Shown here: piece after piece, positions 8,343 through 17,581 of the stretch
Numbering within the stretch: position 1 is the stretch's first letter
Layout: each line of letters opens with the position of its first letter
Assembly: GCF_016919245.1 (NCBI RefSeq)
Contig: NZ_JAFEJA010000002.1
Location: 2,172,501 to 2,236,500, forward strand
Source of the DNA: Streptomyces zhihengii
Lineage (GTDB): Bacteria; Actinomycetota; Actinomycetes; Streptomycetales; Streptomycetaceae
DNA: 64,000 nucleotides
Reading direction: 5' to 3'
Program-made: the position numbers and the translations under genes
The notes under the pieces: model-generated
Told to the model about the DNA's origin: nothing
Seen by the model: the letters and a program-made list of their open reading frames with translations, nothing else
Database searches by the model: none

Positions 8343-10119
8343 GGAACCGAGCCCTCCAGCCACGGCCGTGACCACAAGCGAAGTCCTCGCCTGGTGGGCC
8401 GAACGCTTCCCGGACCGCATCGCGCACACCGTCATCGCCCCGGACGGCACCGAGTCCGATATCACCTACGGTGCGTGGCACCGCGCCTCCCTGGCGGTCG
8501 CGGCCGGACTCGCGCGCCAGGGTGTCACGGCGGGGTCCCACGTCGGCCTCGCCTTTACCCGGGGGCAGACACAGGACTTCGCGGCCTCTCTCGTCGCCAC
8601 ACACAGGCTCGGCGCCGCGGCTGTGCTGCTCCCCGCAGACGACGACACTGCCGCCCGGCACACCATCGAGGCCCTCACCCCGCTCCAGTGCCTGGTGGCC
8701 ACCGAACACGAGGCGCCCAGCGGACGCAGGTGGCCGCCCGGCCTCCCCGTGCTGGACGCCGGCGACCTGCGCACCGGCCCCGGGGCCCACCCGCCCGCCG
8801 CCGCACCAGAAGGCACGGCGACCGCGCTCGTGGTCTTCACCTCGGGAACCACCGGCACCCCCAAAGGCGTAGCCATCGCCTACGCGGACCTCATGGCGCG
8901 GGCCCCCCGGACCGCCGCCGGGGTCGACACCCACCCGGCCTCTGGCAGCGTCCACCTGAACGCCTTCCAACCCTCGACGGCGGCCGGGCAGTGGGTGGCG
9001 CTCGCCCCGCTGCTGCTCGGCGTGCGCATGATCACCGCGGCGGAGCTGACTCCTGCGTCCCTGGTCGGCACGGTCCGGCGCCATGGCGTCCACGAGATAT
9101 CCATGGTGCCGGCGATGGCCGCCCTGCTCAGCGGCATCGCACCGGAGGAGGCCGCCCACACGGGCACCGTGGAGCGCATCACCATGGGCACCGCGCGGTG
9201 CCCCGCCCCCGTACTGGAACGCGTGGCCCGACTCTTCCCTCAGGCCACCATCCGGATCGAATACGCGGGCACCGAGTCGGGCTTCGCCGGGACAGGCTGC
9301 ACCTGGCACCCCGGGCTTGCCCCGGATGCGGTGGGCCGTCCCAACGCCGGCACCCGGGTACGGATCACCGACGACCTCGGCCACCCCCTGCCCCCGGGAC
9401 GGACCGGCCGGGTGGAACTCAGCCCGCCCCAGGGCATCCCGCAGCGCCACTACGAGGGCGACCCCGAAGCCACCGCGCACACCTTCCGCGGCTCCTGGGT
9501 GCGGATGGCGGACATCGGCCACCTGGACGACGAAGGATGCCTCCATCTCGTCGGCCGCGCACAGGACTTCGTCAACGTCAGCGGCCGCAAAGTCGCCTGC
9601 GCGGACGTCGAACGCGCAGTCGAACGGCACCCCGGCGTACGCGAGGCCGCCGCGTTCGCCCGGCCCGACGCAATGCTCGGCGAGGAAGTCGCCGTCGCCG
9701 TCACCGCGGGGGAGGGGGCGGACCCCGAGGAGATCCGCCGCTTCGCCGCCAGGGAGCTGCCGGCACACGCCGCCCCGGCGCATGTCCTCCTGCTCGACGA
9801 CCTGCCCCGGACGCGAAACGGCAAGATACGCAAGGAACTGCTCCCCGCCCTGCTGGACGGCGCCCGCGGCCCCGCAGGGAGCGCGGAGACCGTCGAGGAA
9901 CGGCTCGCCCGGATCGTCTCCGGCGCACTGGGCGTCCCGCGGGTCGACCACGACCGCTCGCTGCTCGAACTCGGCGCGACCTCCCTCCAGATGCTGCGCG
10001 TCTACTTCGCGCTCGTCGAAGAACTGGCAGCAGACTTCGACGTCGGCCTGCTCTTTCTCGGAGACTCCCTCACCCTTATCGCACGCGACATCGCCGCGGC
10101 GACGGACCACCGCTCATGA
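8320..10119 (+). CDS. NRPS adenylation-carrier (A-PCP) didomain protein
   Basis: A 599-residue protein combining an AMP-forming domain with a carrier domain. Motifs in order: FTSGTTGTPKGVA (A3), RIEYAGTESGF (A5), WVRMADIGHLDDEG (A7), GRAQDFVNVSGRKVACADVE (A8) and RTRNGKIRKE (A10 with the catalytic Lys). The last ~80 residues hold LELGATSLQMLR, whose Ser is the expected phosphopantetheine site. The A8 wording resembles acyl/aryl-CoA-ligase-like domains as much as typical amino-acid A domains, so the substrate was not predicted. There is no condensation or thioesterase domain in this protein; the free C domain encoded at 3.4-4.9 kb would take the loaded group. Confidence 0.88.
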   Translation: MARPHSSEEPSPPATAVTTSEVLAWWAERFPDRIAHTVIAPDGTESDITYGAWHRASLAVAAGLARQGVTAGSHVGLAFTRGQTQDFAASLVATHRLGAAAVLLPADDDTAARHTIEALTPLQCLVATEHEAPSGRRWPPGLPVLDAGDLRTGPGAHPPAAAPEGTATALVVFTSGTTGTPKGVAIAYADLMARAPRTAAGVDTHPASGSVHLNAFQPSTAAGQWVALAPLLLGVRMITAAELTPASLVGTVRRHGVHEISMVPAMAALLSGIAPEEAAHTGTVERITMGTARCPAPVLERVARLFPQATIRIEYAGTESGFAGTGCTWHPGLAPDAVGRPNAGTRVRITDDLGHPLPPGRTGRVELSPPQGIPQRHYEGDPEATAHTFRGSWVRMADIGHLDDEGCLHLVGRAQDFVNVSGRKVACADVERAVERHPGVREAAAFARPDAMLGEEVAVAVTAGEGADPEEIRRFAARELPAHAAPAHVLLLDDLPRTRNGKIRKELLPALLDGARGPAGSAETVEERLARIVSGALGVPRVDHDRSLLELGATSLQMLRVYFALVEELAADFDVGLLFLGDSLTLIARDIAAATDHRS

Positions 10120-10901
10120 CCATGAACACCACCACAAGCATCACCACGGAGGAAAGCGTGACCGCTGTCGACTGGGCCCGGGAACTGAAGCCGCTGCTGC
10201 GGGAGTGGGACCCGCAACCGGAGGCCGCGGTGCTGGTGGGAAGCCACGCTCGGGGGGACGCGACGCCCTGGTCGGACATCGACGTCGTCTGTGTGGGGAA
10301 CGGCCCCGGCTACGTCTTCCGCCTCACCGGACTCGGCCCGGTGTCCTGGAGTTTCGCCACCGCCGACGAGCACCTCGCGAACATGGCGAACCCCCACTCC
10401 TGCGGCCAGGTCGTGCCCGCGTGGCGCGACGCGCTGATCCTCGACGATCCCCACGGGCGGGCCCGGGAACTCGTCGACCACGCCCGCCGGTGGACGTGGG
10501 ACCTGCTCGATCCCGCACCCGAGGTCTGGGCGGCGCAGGCCGTGTACGGCTACGCGGAGGAGGTCATGAAGCTGCACCGGGCGATCGCGCGCGAGGACTG
10601 GGTCAACGCCCGCGTCCAGGCGTCGATCCTCGCCGTCCACCTGGCGCCGGTGGTCGCGGGCGGCACCCGTACCTTCTTCCCCTCCGAGAACCACCTCTGG
10701 CATCTGCTCGCCGACCGCCTCGGCGCGTGGCGCGATGCCCAGAGCGCGGCGCTCGCCGCGGGCGGCGAGGACCCGCACAGCAGCTCCGCCGCCGCGATCG
10801 AGCTGTTCCGCAGCGCCTGCGCCCTCTTCGACGCGCACATGACCGAGGAGCAGCGCCGCATCGTGCGCTATGCACTCGACGCCGGCACTGGGTTGTCATG
10901 A
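10116..10901 (+). CDS. Nucleotidyltransferase-fold protein (Pol-beta superfamily)
   Basis: About 261 residues if started at ATG 10116 (ATGA overlap with the A-PCP gene), or 247 from GTG 10158, which has the stronger ribosome-binding site GGAGGAAAGC. The N-terminal part has GSHARGDATPWSDIDVV, the GSxxxG...DxD nucleotide and metal motif of the Pol-beta nucleotidyltransferase superfamily. The C-terminal helical half resembles aminoglycoside/lincosamide-nucleotidyltransferase-type accessory domains. As the last gene of the operon it could nucleotidylate the product as self-resistance or as a hidden intermediate step. Both are inferences; the fold is well supported. Confidence 0.8.
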   Translation: MTMNTTTSITTEESVTAVDWARELKPLLREWDPQPEAAVLVGSHARGDATPWSDIDVVCVGNGPGYVFRLTGLGPVSWSFATADEHLANMANPHSCGQVVPAWRDALILDDPHGRARELVDHARRWTWDLLDPAPEVWAAQAVYGYAEEVMKLHRAIAREDWVNARVQASILAVHLAPVVAGGTRTFFPSENHLWHLLADRLGAWRDAQSAALAAGGEDPHSSSAAAIELFRSACALFDAHMTEEQRRIVRYALDAGTGLS

Positions 10902-10910
10902 CACGACGGG

Positions 10911-11370
10911 TTACCGCATCTGCATCGTTACGCCCCCGGCTGCCCCCTGCGCCGCTGCCACCCACTCTGGCGTGCCGTCCTTGCGGCTGCAGCAGGAGAA
11001 CAGCCTCAGCAGGGCGGCCAGTGCCAAACCCGCAGGCTCGGGCACCTGAGCCCGGGCCTGCCGGTATGCCGAGGCCCACTGGGCCGTCAGGGCCTCCCCA
11101 TACCTGTACTCGGCCGCGTCGTGCCCAACCAGAGCGTTCATCCTGCTCTGGTAGGCATTTCGGGTCCGCTGCGCCATCACCACAGGTGCCTCGAAGGACT
11201 GGGCCCACTCCTGCGGCGGCCGGTTGTGGATATCGCGATCCGGAGCCGGTTCGGCATTCCGATCTCACCAACGCGCCGCTCCCGCCTCCGGCCGCCATGG
11301 TCGACCACGCCGCGTACAACGCGTCCAACACCTGGTGGGCGGGAGAGCGCCCCTCTCGCCCGCCCAGCAC
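10911..11370 (-). pseudogene. Degenerate unknown gene (frameshifted)
   Basis: The leftward frame from 11183 reads like a genuine protein (RTRNAYQSRMNALVG, EALTAQWASAYRQAR), and its sense extends upstream (DIHNRPPQEWAQSF) until a stop near 11262. Immediately upstream a neighbouring frame continues with HQVLDALYAAWSTMA. This is best explained as one decayed gene with a frameshift. No family was recognised. An intact 90-residue product from 11183 cannot be excluded. Confidence 0.35.
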
Positions 11371-12155
11371 CGACGCCGCGGACGCAGTCTCGTGACCTAT
11401 CGGACGAAGCGCCGGGGGAGTTCAAGGGTGTCATCGCCCGCAGGAAAGGACCCCAGAGGATCGGAGCCCCGTAGTGCGACGCGGGGCAGAACTGCAAGGG
11501 CCTTACGAGGACCTTGCAACGGCCGTGAGCAGAACACATCTGGAACGGGACATCAGCTCCGCTCGCGAGCAGCAGCGGGCGCGGGCAGCCTCGGCCGCGG
11601 AAGGCGATGAGTAGGTCAGGTGTACCAGGATGGGGGCAGACGGCTCCGACAGCGCTCAGCACCTCGCCTTGCGACGCGAAAGTCTCCAGGGCGTCAAGCG
11701 CCGCTAGACGCTCGAGCTCCGCCACACGCACACCGCTGTCACCACGACGAAAATCAGCCCGGCCAGAATGAACACGTCGATCCCTTAGGCGTGCCACCGG
11801 CAGGTCTACTCCGCCTCGGCCGTGGCTATGAGCACGGTGCCGGATGCCGACGATCAGGGAATGGCCCACCCACGAGGGTCCGGTTCCGCATGGTGAGACG
11901 GACAGTGTGAAGCAGCCCGGTCACGATGAACAGCACCAGCTGCCATCCAAGCGCAGGCAACAACCATCTTCCTCACGGTAGGCACCGCCACAGCGAGGAT
12001 CCGCCGGCGGTCAGAGGTGACGCCGCGCTACCCGGGTGACAAGGCATCCATGAGCGCCGGGGTGCCCGTGCGGCGCGGTGCATCACACACGCGACGTTAC
12101 CTCCGGCATCGCGCGGGCACTTGCCATTCGGGGGCAGCCGACGAGGAGGCCCATC
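11371..12155. other. Intergenic stretch with no convincing gene
   Basis: Open frames here have mixed codon-position composition and no recognisable motifs. The last ~15 bases carry the ribosome-binding site (GAGGAGG, 12144-12150) of the next gene. The sequence looks like decayed DNA following the biosynthetic cluster. Confidence 0.5.
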
Positions 12156-12472
12156 ATGCGCGTGTCATCCCAGAGCGTTACGGTCGTCACTCTCCTGGCG
12201 GATCCAGATGCGCCGACGGAGATCGCGCAGCGCATAGCCGGCGCACTTCCTTCTCGGCTCGCCGACCGCTCGGGACAGGGGCAGCGATTCGAGGTGCACG
12301 TGGCCAGTGAGCCCTTCACCGCGGGCACCGAAGACCTGCCCACATTGATGCGTCGGATCATGGATCGCAGCCGTGAGGAAAATTGGGACATCGTCATCGC
12401 CCTCACCGACCTTCCGCTGCACGCACACGGGCGCAAGATTGTCGTGGATCTCAGCCACGAGCACGGCCTAGG
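12156..12472 (+). pseudogene. 5' part of a membrane-protein gene split by IS481-family insertion
   Basis: The gene starts at ATG 12156 with GAGGAGG upstream. It encodes a soluble N-terminal region (VTVVTLLADPDAP, then ENWDIVIALTDLPL and KIVVDLSHEHGL) and is cut at codon HGL by the mobile element. Joining base 12471 to base 13559 (one CTAG kept) restores an uninterrupted frame HGL-ALLSLPSLGGF that runs to 14364. The intact product would be about 375 residues. No named family was recognised, although the D-L-P-L region is typical of a Streptomyces hypothetical membrane protein. Confidence 0.75.
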
Positions 12473-13451
12473 TGTATTGACCCGCAGTGTTGTTGACACG
12501 GCTGATGGGCGGGTGTCCGTCGAGTGCGGTGTGGCAGCGGTGGTGGTTGTAGGTGTGGAGGAAGTCTGACAGAGCCGCTGTCCGCTCGTGGTTCGAGGTG
12601 TAGGGCCGCAGGTAGGCCCACTCGTCCAGGAGCGTCCGGTTGAAGCGTTCGACCTTGCCGTTGGTCTGCGGCCGGTAGGGCCGGATCTTCTTGTGGGTGA
12701 TGCCGGCCGCGGTCAGGCTCTGGGTGAACAGCTTCGACTTGTAGCAGGAGCCGTTGTCCGTCAGGACTCGTTCGACACTGATGCCGTGGTCAGCGAAGAA
12801 CGCGTTCGCGCGTTGCCAGAAGGCGATGGCGGTGTGCTGGCGTTCGTCGGGCAGGACCTCGCTGTAGGCCAGGCGGGAGTGGTCGTCGACGGCGGAGTGG
12901 ATGTAGCTGTAGCCGATCACCGGGCTGCAGCTCTTGCGCTCGGTGGTGGTGGCCTGGCGGTTGCGGTCGCCGGTGGTCCTGCCGACGGTTCGCCATCCGC
13001 CGCCGTCGGGGATGTTGCCGAGTTTCTTGATGTCGACGTGGACCAGCTCGCCGGGCCTGGCCCGTTCGTAGCGTCGGATCGGCTCTCCGGTGGGCCGGTC
13101 GAGCCAGGCCAGCCGGTTCAGGCCGTGACGGACCAGGATCCGGTGCACGGTCGAGGCGGGAAGGCCCAGGATCGGGCCGATCCGGGCCGGGCCGAGCTTG
13201 CGGCTCTGCCGCAGGTCGCAGACGCGGTCTTCCACCGCGGACGCGGTCCGGTGGGGCGTCGTGTGAGGTCGGCTCGACCGGTCGTGAAGACCCGCCTCGC
13301 CCTCCGTCCGCCACCGGCGGGTCCATTTGTGGGCGGTAGCCCGGGAGATACCCATCTCGGCGGCCACATGAGCGACCGGACGGCCTGAGCAGACACGTTC
13401 GACCAGCAGTCTCCTACCGAAGACGGTCAGCCGGGCATTACGGTGGGACAC
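12468..13451 (-). CDS. IS481-family transposase
   Basis: A 327-residue DDE transposase starting at GTG 13451. The N terminus has a helix-turn-helix (HVAAEMGISRATAHKWTRRW) and a second one (LGPARIGPILGLPASTVHRI). The catalytic triad is visible as D in VHVDIKKLG, D in RVLTDNGSCYKS and E in NGKVERFNRTL. Its stop codon TAG is not inside the element: the last sense bases come from the terminal repeat and the stop is formed with the adjacent target CTAG at 12468-12471. Full length and intact, so it is probably active. Confidence 0.93.
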   Translation of the reverse strand: MSHRNARLTVFGRRLLVERVCSGRPVAHVAAEMGISRATAHKWTRRWRTEGEAGLHDRSSRPHTTPHRTASAVEDRVCDLRQSRKLGPARIGPILGLPASTVHRILVRHGLNRLAWLDRPTGEPIRRYERARPGELVHVDIKKLGNIPDGGGWRTVGRTTGDRNRQATTTERKSCSPVIGYSYIHSAVDDHSRLAYSEVLPDERQHTAIAFWQRANAFFADHGISVERVLTDNGSCYKSKLFTQSLTAAGITHKKIRPYRPQTNGKVERFNRTLLDEWAYLRPYTSNHERTAALSDFLHTYNHHRCHTALDGHPPISRVNNTAGQYT

Positions 13452-13553
13452 GAAGACCTCCGTGCGGTGAGTTCCTAGACAGCTCCCACCACACCGGAGG
13501 TCTTCGCCATGATCAAGGCCAGACCGGCGTCAACAACGCTCGTGATCAATACA
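12473..13553. mobile_element. IS481-family insertion sequence, 1081 bp
   Basis: Ends are inverted repeats: left TGTATTGACCCGCAGTG, right (reverse complement) TGTATTGATCACGAGCG, both followed by GTTGTTGAC. Flanks are CCTAGG on the left (12467-12472) and CCTAGC on the right (13554-13559), fitting the known NCTAGN target preference of IS481 elements; the central CTAG is an exact duplication. It carries only the transposase gene and interrupts the gene at 12156-14364. Confidence 0.9.
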
Positions 13554-13554
13554 C

Positions 13555-14364
13555 CTAGCCCTGCTGTCCCTGCCCTCACTGGGGGGCTTTCGCCTGCACA
13601 GGAGGGCCCGGCGGGCAGTGGAGGAAGCCGTGCTCGCTTTGACGGGCCCGCATGCCCCAGAGACTGAAGGGCCTCCGCAAGGCCACTCGCCGCCGGGACC
13701 TGCTGCCGGTCGTCTCACCCCGATCGGCCCAGGACCGGTCAGCGAGGAGGAGACCGCCGATCTGCGATTCGTCGTCAGCGGGCCACGCGGATACCTGACC
13801 GTCCTCGCCGGAATGGTCCGCGCCAACCGGCCATGGCGACTGGTACCCGGCCTGAAGAAGGCCTTGGCAGCCGCACTCACCACGGGCGCTATCGCCACCG
13901 TGAACTCCACGGTATGGAGCCTGGCGCAGGCCTTGAGCGCACCACGCCTCGTGATCGCGATGGTCGGATCCGTCACCCTCATGATCGGCTGGCTGATCAT
14001 CGACGCGCAGCTGTGGCACCGATCGACAGACACTTCACCGGAGGACAAGAAGAAGACGGCCCTCTACAACGCCTCGACAGTGCTCACCGTCGCCATCGGG
14101 GTGATCGTCTGCTACGCGGGCCTGATGGCCATCAACTTGCTATGGGCACTGTTCATCCTCAATGACCAAGTGTTCGCTTCCATGACCCGAACCCCACTGC
14201 ACGCGACGGACTACTGGACGTTGTCCTGGTTCGTCGCTTCCGTCGCCACTGTGGGCGGCGCGCTGGGATCCGGCCTCGAGAGCAACGAAGCAATTCGGGC
14301 CGCCGCCTACTCCAAGCGCGAACAGGAACGACGACACGCGCTCCAGGACAAACAAAGTGACTAG
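13555..14364 (+). pseudogene. 3' part of the membrane-protein gene split by the IS481-family element
   Basis: The frame continues from the 5' part after removal of the insertion. It encodes RLHRRARRAVEEAVLALTG, a proline-rich linker, then PWRLVPGLKKALAAALTTG and about four membrane segments (SAPRLVIAMVGSVTLMIGW, VLTVAIGVIVCYAGLMAI, DYWTLSWFVASVATVGG). A downstream GTG at 13618 could still start a 248-residue membrane fragment, but it would lack the cytoplasmic N-terminal domain. Classified as a disrupted gene. Confidence 0.75.
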
Positions 14365-14620
14365 CGGGTGGCCATCCCGATACGCAGATTCCGCAGATCG
14401 ATCGGCCGGCGGTGTTTAGCGTCGGGGCCAGCGGTGACTCGAGCGGTACGCCACGCGAGATCCGCTGGACGGGCCGGTGGCGCACAATCGTCAGAATCAG
14501 ATGAGCGGCACCCACGAGCACAACCGGAGCCAAAAGTCCTCGCACCAACCCCCAAGACCCGGATCTGCAGCATCCATAACAGCATGCTCAAAGCATGCCG
14601 CAGCAGCGAGGGAAGCCATC

Positions 14621-15796
14621 ATGAAAGCAGCGGTATATGAAGGACCGCGAACGGTCACAGTGAAGGACGTACCGGACGCGAAGATCGAGCACCCCTGCGA
14701 CATCATCGTCAAGATCACCACCACCAACATCTGCGGCTCGGACCTGCACATGTACGAAGGCCGCACCTCGTTCGAGTCCGGCCGCACCCTGGGCCACGAA
14801 AACATGGGCCAGGTCGTGGAGGTCGGCTCGGCAGTCAGCAAAGTCAAAGTCGGCGAGTATGTGGTCCTGCCCTTCAACATCGCCTGCGGCTTCTGCAAGC
14901 AGTGCGAGCAGGGCCTGACCAACTACTGCCTGACCATGCAACCTGAACCCTCCCTCGCCGGGGCGGCCTACGGATTCGCCGACATGGGCCCCTACCAGGG
15001 CGGCCAGGCGGAGCTACTGCGCGTACCCTACGGCGACTTCAACGCACTGCGCCTCGGAGAGGACGCCGCCGAACGGCAGACCGACTACGTCATGCTCGCC
15101 GACATCTTTCCCACCGGCTACCACGCCACCGAGATGGCCCACGTCAAACCTGGCGACCAGACCATCGTCTTCGGCGCCGGTCCCGTCGGCCTCATGGCGG
15201 CCTACTCCGCCATACTCAAGGGCGCTGGCCGCGTCTGGGTAGCCGACCACCAACCGGACCGACTGCGCACGGCAGAGGAAATCGGAGCCATCCCCATCAA
15301 CACCGCTCAGCAGGACCCGGCGGAAGTCGTCAAGGAGGCAACCCTCGGTCTGGGCGCTGACAACGGCTGCGAATGCGTCGGCTACCAGGCACACGACCCC
15401 CAGGGGCAGGAGGACGCCAGCCTCACGCTCAACGGACTCATCGACTCGGTCAGGTTCACAGGCAACCTCGGCGTGGTGGGCGTCTTCCTACCCCAGGACC
15501 CCGGTGGCGCCGAAGCCCAGGGGGAGCTCGAGGCGCAGGGCAAGATCCCGATCGATTTCGGCATGATGTGGTTCAAGGGCCAGCGCATGGGCACCGGGCA
15601 GGCACCGGTAAAGAAGTACAACCGGGCGCTGCGTGACCTCATCGCCGGCGGGAAAGCAACCCCAAGCTTCCTCGTCTCCCACGAACTCAGCCTCGATGAA
15701 GCCGCCACCGCATACGAGCATTTCGATGCCCGTGACGACGGCTGGACCAAGGTAGTCCTCCATCCCAATGGACACGGCAACGGCCACAAGCAGTAA
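14621..15796 (+). CDS. fdhA: Glutathione-independent formaldehyde dehydrogenase (zinc-dependent)
   Basis: A 391-residue medium-chain dehydrogenase. Seen: the catalytic zinc ligand region NICGSDLHMYEG and GHENMG, the structural-zinc cysteine cluster CGFCKQCEQGLTNYC, the NAD Rossmann motif GAGPVGLMAAY near residue 180, and the formaldehyde-dehydrogenase insertions YGFADMGPYQGGQAE and QDPGGAEAQGEL. This subgroup oxidises formaldehyde to formate with NAD and no glutathione. ATG 14621 is used because GCGAGGGA precedes it; the frame stays open upstream but without family similarity. Free-standing, with no partner genes; probably detoxification. Confidence 0.92.
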   Translation: MKAAVYEGPRTVTVKDVPDAKIEHPCDIIVKITTTNICGSDLHMYEGRTSFESGRTLGHENMGQVVEVGSAVSKVKVGEYVVLPFNIACGFCKQCEQGLTNYCLTMQPEPSLAGAAYGFADMGPYQGGQAELLRVPYGDFNALRLGEDAAERQTDYVMLADIFPTGYHATEMAHVKPGDQTIVFGAGPVGLMAAYSAILKGAGRVWVADHQPDRLRTAEEIGAIPINTAQQDPAEVVKEATLGLGADNGCECVGYQAHDPQGQEDASLTLNGLIDSVRFTGNLGVVGVFLPQDPGGAEAQGELEAQGKIPIDFGMMWFKGQRMGTGQAPVKKYNRALRDLIAGGKATPSFLVSHELSLDEAATAYEHFDARDDGWTKVVLHPNGHGNGHKQ

Positions 15797-15898
15797 CGGG
15801 ACTCCAGCGTCTCTCCCAGGAGCTGTCCGTCGCGTGATGCTGCACGGCATGGCGCCTTCGACGGTTCGTGGTCTGCTCCTTTCACCCTCAACTCGCTC

Positions 15899-16126
15899 AT
15901 GGAACACGGTTCGTGGCGGCACCCTGGTGATGCCGTGGGGGGCAAGTTCCTCCCGTGGTTCGAGGATCCGCTCGTCTTCCTGCCGGATCCGGAGCAGATG
16001 GAGTGGCAGTCCCGGTCGATGGACATGTTCGCCGACGACCCGCTCTGCGTCTTCTTCCCCGAGGCGCAGAGCGGGTCGTCGGTCCTCTCGCACTTCCCTG
16101 GCTCGACGTGGAACAGGCCGTCCTGA
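15899..16126 (+). pseudogene. C-terminal fragment of an unrecognised protein
   Basis: The frame reads as real protein for about 95 residues (upstream SWSAPFTLNSLMEHG, then LPWFEDPLVFLPDPEQMEW, DDPLCVFFPEAQ) and stops at 16126. In-frame protein-like sequence precedes the only ATG, so this is probably the tail of a longer gene cut off by rearrangement before the TnpB fragment. No family recognised. Confidence 0.35.
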
Positions 16127-16268
16127 TCGCCGTGAGCCGCAGCCCGGAGGTGCTGTCGCCCTGGCACTCGACTACCGGCTCGATCCAGCGGGTTCCCGCG
16201 TCGTCGGCAGCGGCTTGTGGACGAACCCTCACCTGTGCCAGTGGCGGCTCGTAGCCCCCAACTTGGTC

Positions 16269-16979
16269 GAGACCGGCCCCGGGGCGCTGCCCGCCACGGA
16301 CGCGACGGTCGGCATCGACCTGGGCCTGACCCACTTCGCGATCCTCTCCGACGGCACGAAGATCGACTCCCCGCGCTTTTTGCGCCGGGCCGAGAAGAAG
16401 CTGAAAAGAGCGCAGCGGAACCTGAGCCGGAAGGCGAAAGGCAGCAAGAACCGGGCGAAGGCCCGGATCAGGGTTGCCCGCGCCCACGCACGGACTGCCG
16501 ATGCGCGGCGCGAGTTCCACCACCAGCTCTCCACCCGGCTGATCCGCGAGAACCAAGCGGTCGCAGTGGAAGACCTGGCGGTCAAGGGACTCGCCCGTAC
16601 GCGTCTCGCGAAGTCCGTTCGAAACGCCGGATGGTCGGCGTGCACCGCGATGCTGGCGTACAAGGCCGCCCTGTACGGCCGCGCCTTCCACCGCATCGGA
16701 CGCTTCGAGCCCACGTCTCAGGTCTGCTCGGCCTGCGGCGTCAAGGACGGCCCCAAGCCCCTGCACGTCCGGGTATGGACGTGCAGGGCGTGTGGGACCG
16801 TCCTGGACCGGGACATCAACGCGGCCATCAACGTCGCCAAGGCCGCCGGACTGGCGGTCACTGCCTGCGGAGCGCGGGTAAGACCGGGACTCATCCCGGC
16901 ACAGCGCGAAGAAACAGGAACCCACCCGAAGCCCCAGCCGGTGACCACCGGAAGGCAGACGGGAATCCCCGCCCTCTAG
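16269..16979 (+). pseudogene. tnpB: TnpB (IS200/IS605-IS1341 type) lacking its N-terminal third
   Basis: The frame encodes the RuvC-like and zinc-ribbon half of TnpB, an RNA-guided nuclease. RuvC residues are visible as D in VGIDLGLTHFA, E in AVEDLAVKGLA and D in LDRDINAAINVAK; the zinc ribbon is CSACG...CRACG. Homology starts at ETGPGALPATDA; sequence upstream in the same frame does not look like the normal N-terminal domain, so the protein is truncated by about 150-180 residues. The product, if made, would lack the nucleic-acid-recognition region. A second copy lies at 54.9-55.5 kb. Confidence 0.8.
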
Positions 16980-16984
16980 GGCGG
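16969..16984 (+). repeat. Right-end hairpin of the TnpB element
   Basis: CCGCCCT-ct-AGGGCGG forms a 7-bp stem ten bases before the TnpB stop, followed by GAGAGCATGTCAATG. The same arrangement (AGTCCCCTTTGGGGCGGAG, then GATGTCAATG) ends the second copy near 55.55 kb, matching the 3' hairpin and cleavage-site layout of IS605-type elements. Confidence 0.6.
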
Positions 16985-17005
16985 AGAGCATGTCAATGTT
17001 GCCTC

Positions 17006-17581
17006 ATGGGGAACTACTTTCAGACCATCGTCGACCTCGACGCCGTTCATGCGGACACCCGCACTCTTGCAGCCAGCGGACTCGACTGGCTGGTCAGGGA
17101 AGGGATAGTTCGGGCCGAGCTCACCGACTGTGTACTCGGGGCGCCGTCTGGGCACCCGCCCGGTCCCTCCTGGGCCAAGGCGGTCGATCAGGAGGACTGG
17201 GTGCCCAGCGACGGGCTCAGGATCGAGACCAGCCGCACCGTATTCGACTGCGGTCAGGGAGAACCCAGTTTCGCGGTGTGTCCCCACTGCGCCGGGCGGG
17301 TGGATTTCTACACCGACCGGATGGAGGAGATCGAGGGCGCGTGGGAACCCTTCGGTGAAGCCATCAACGTCTGGAGCGACACAGGCAGCGCGGCAGTCGC
17401 CTGCCCGTATTGTCGGCGCTCTGGTGACCTCACCGCGTGGACCTGGTCGGATGACTATTTCGCCTTCGGTTATCTCGGTTTCCAGTTCTGGGACTGGCCC
17501 GCCTTCAGCGCCGGGTTCCTCGAGGGTCTCTCCCGTGCGCTCGGTGGACATCGCGTGGTTCTCATGGGTGGCAAACTCTGA
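17006..17581 (+). CDS. Conserved Streptomyces hypothetical protein with two zinc-type CPxC motifs
   Basis: A 191-residue soluble protein beginning MGNYFQTIVDLDA at ATG 17006, directly behind the TnpB right end. It contains CPHC and CPYC motifs about 45 residues apart, probably one metal-binding site, and an aromatic C-terminal region (DDYFAFGYLGFQFWDWP). I recognise the overall pattern as a recurring Streptomyces hypothetical protein but no function is known to me. It is stand-alone. The lack of a clear ribosome-binding site may mean the TnpB element displaced the original upstream region. Confidence 0.8.
   Translation: MGNYFQTIVDLDAVHADTRTLAASGLDWLVREGIVRAELTDCVLGAPSGHPPGPSWAKAVDQEDWVPSDGLRIETSRTVFDCGQGEPSFAVCPHCAGRVDFYTDRMEEIEGAWEPFGEAINVWSDTGSAAVACPYCRRSGDLTAWTWSDDYFAFGYLGFQFWDWPAFSAGFLEGLSRALGGHRVVLMGGKL

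Noticed and set aside
8394..11395. Long rightward frames of 770-835 residues
   Set aside because: They are Arg/Pro-rich shadows of the adenylation and nucleotidyltransferase genes in other frames; only the in-frame ends are real.
15768..16268. Upstream part of the TnpB-containing open frame as a genuine N-terminal domain
   Set aside because: Ser/Arg-rich, overlaps the end of fdhA and another coding frame (15899-16126), and does not resemble a TnpB N terminus.
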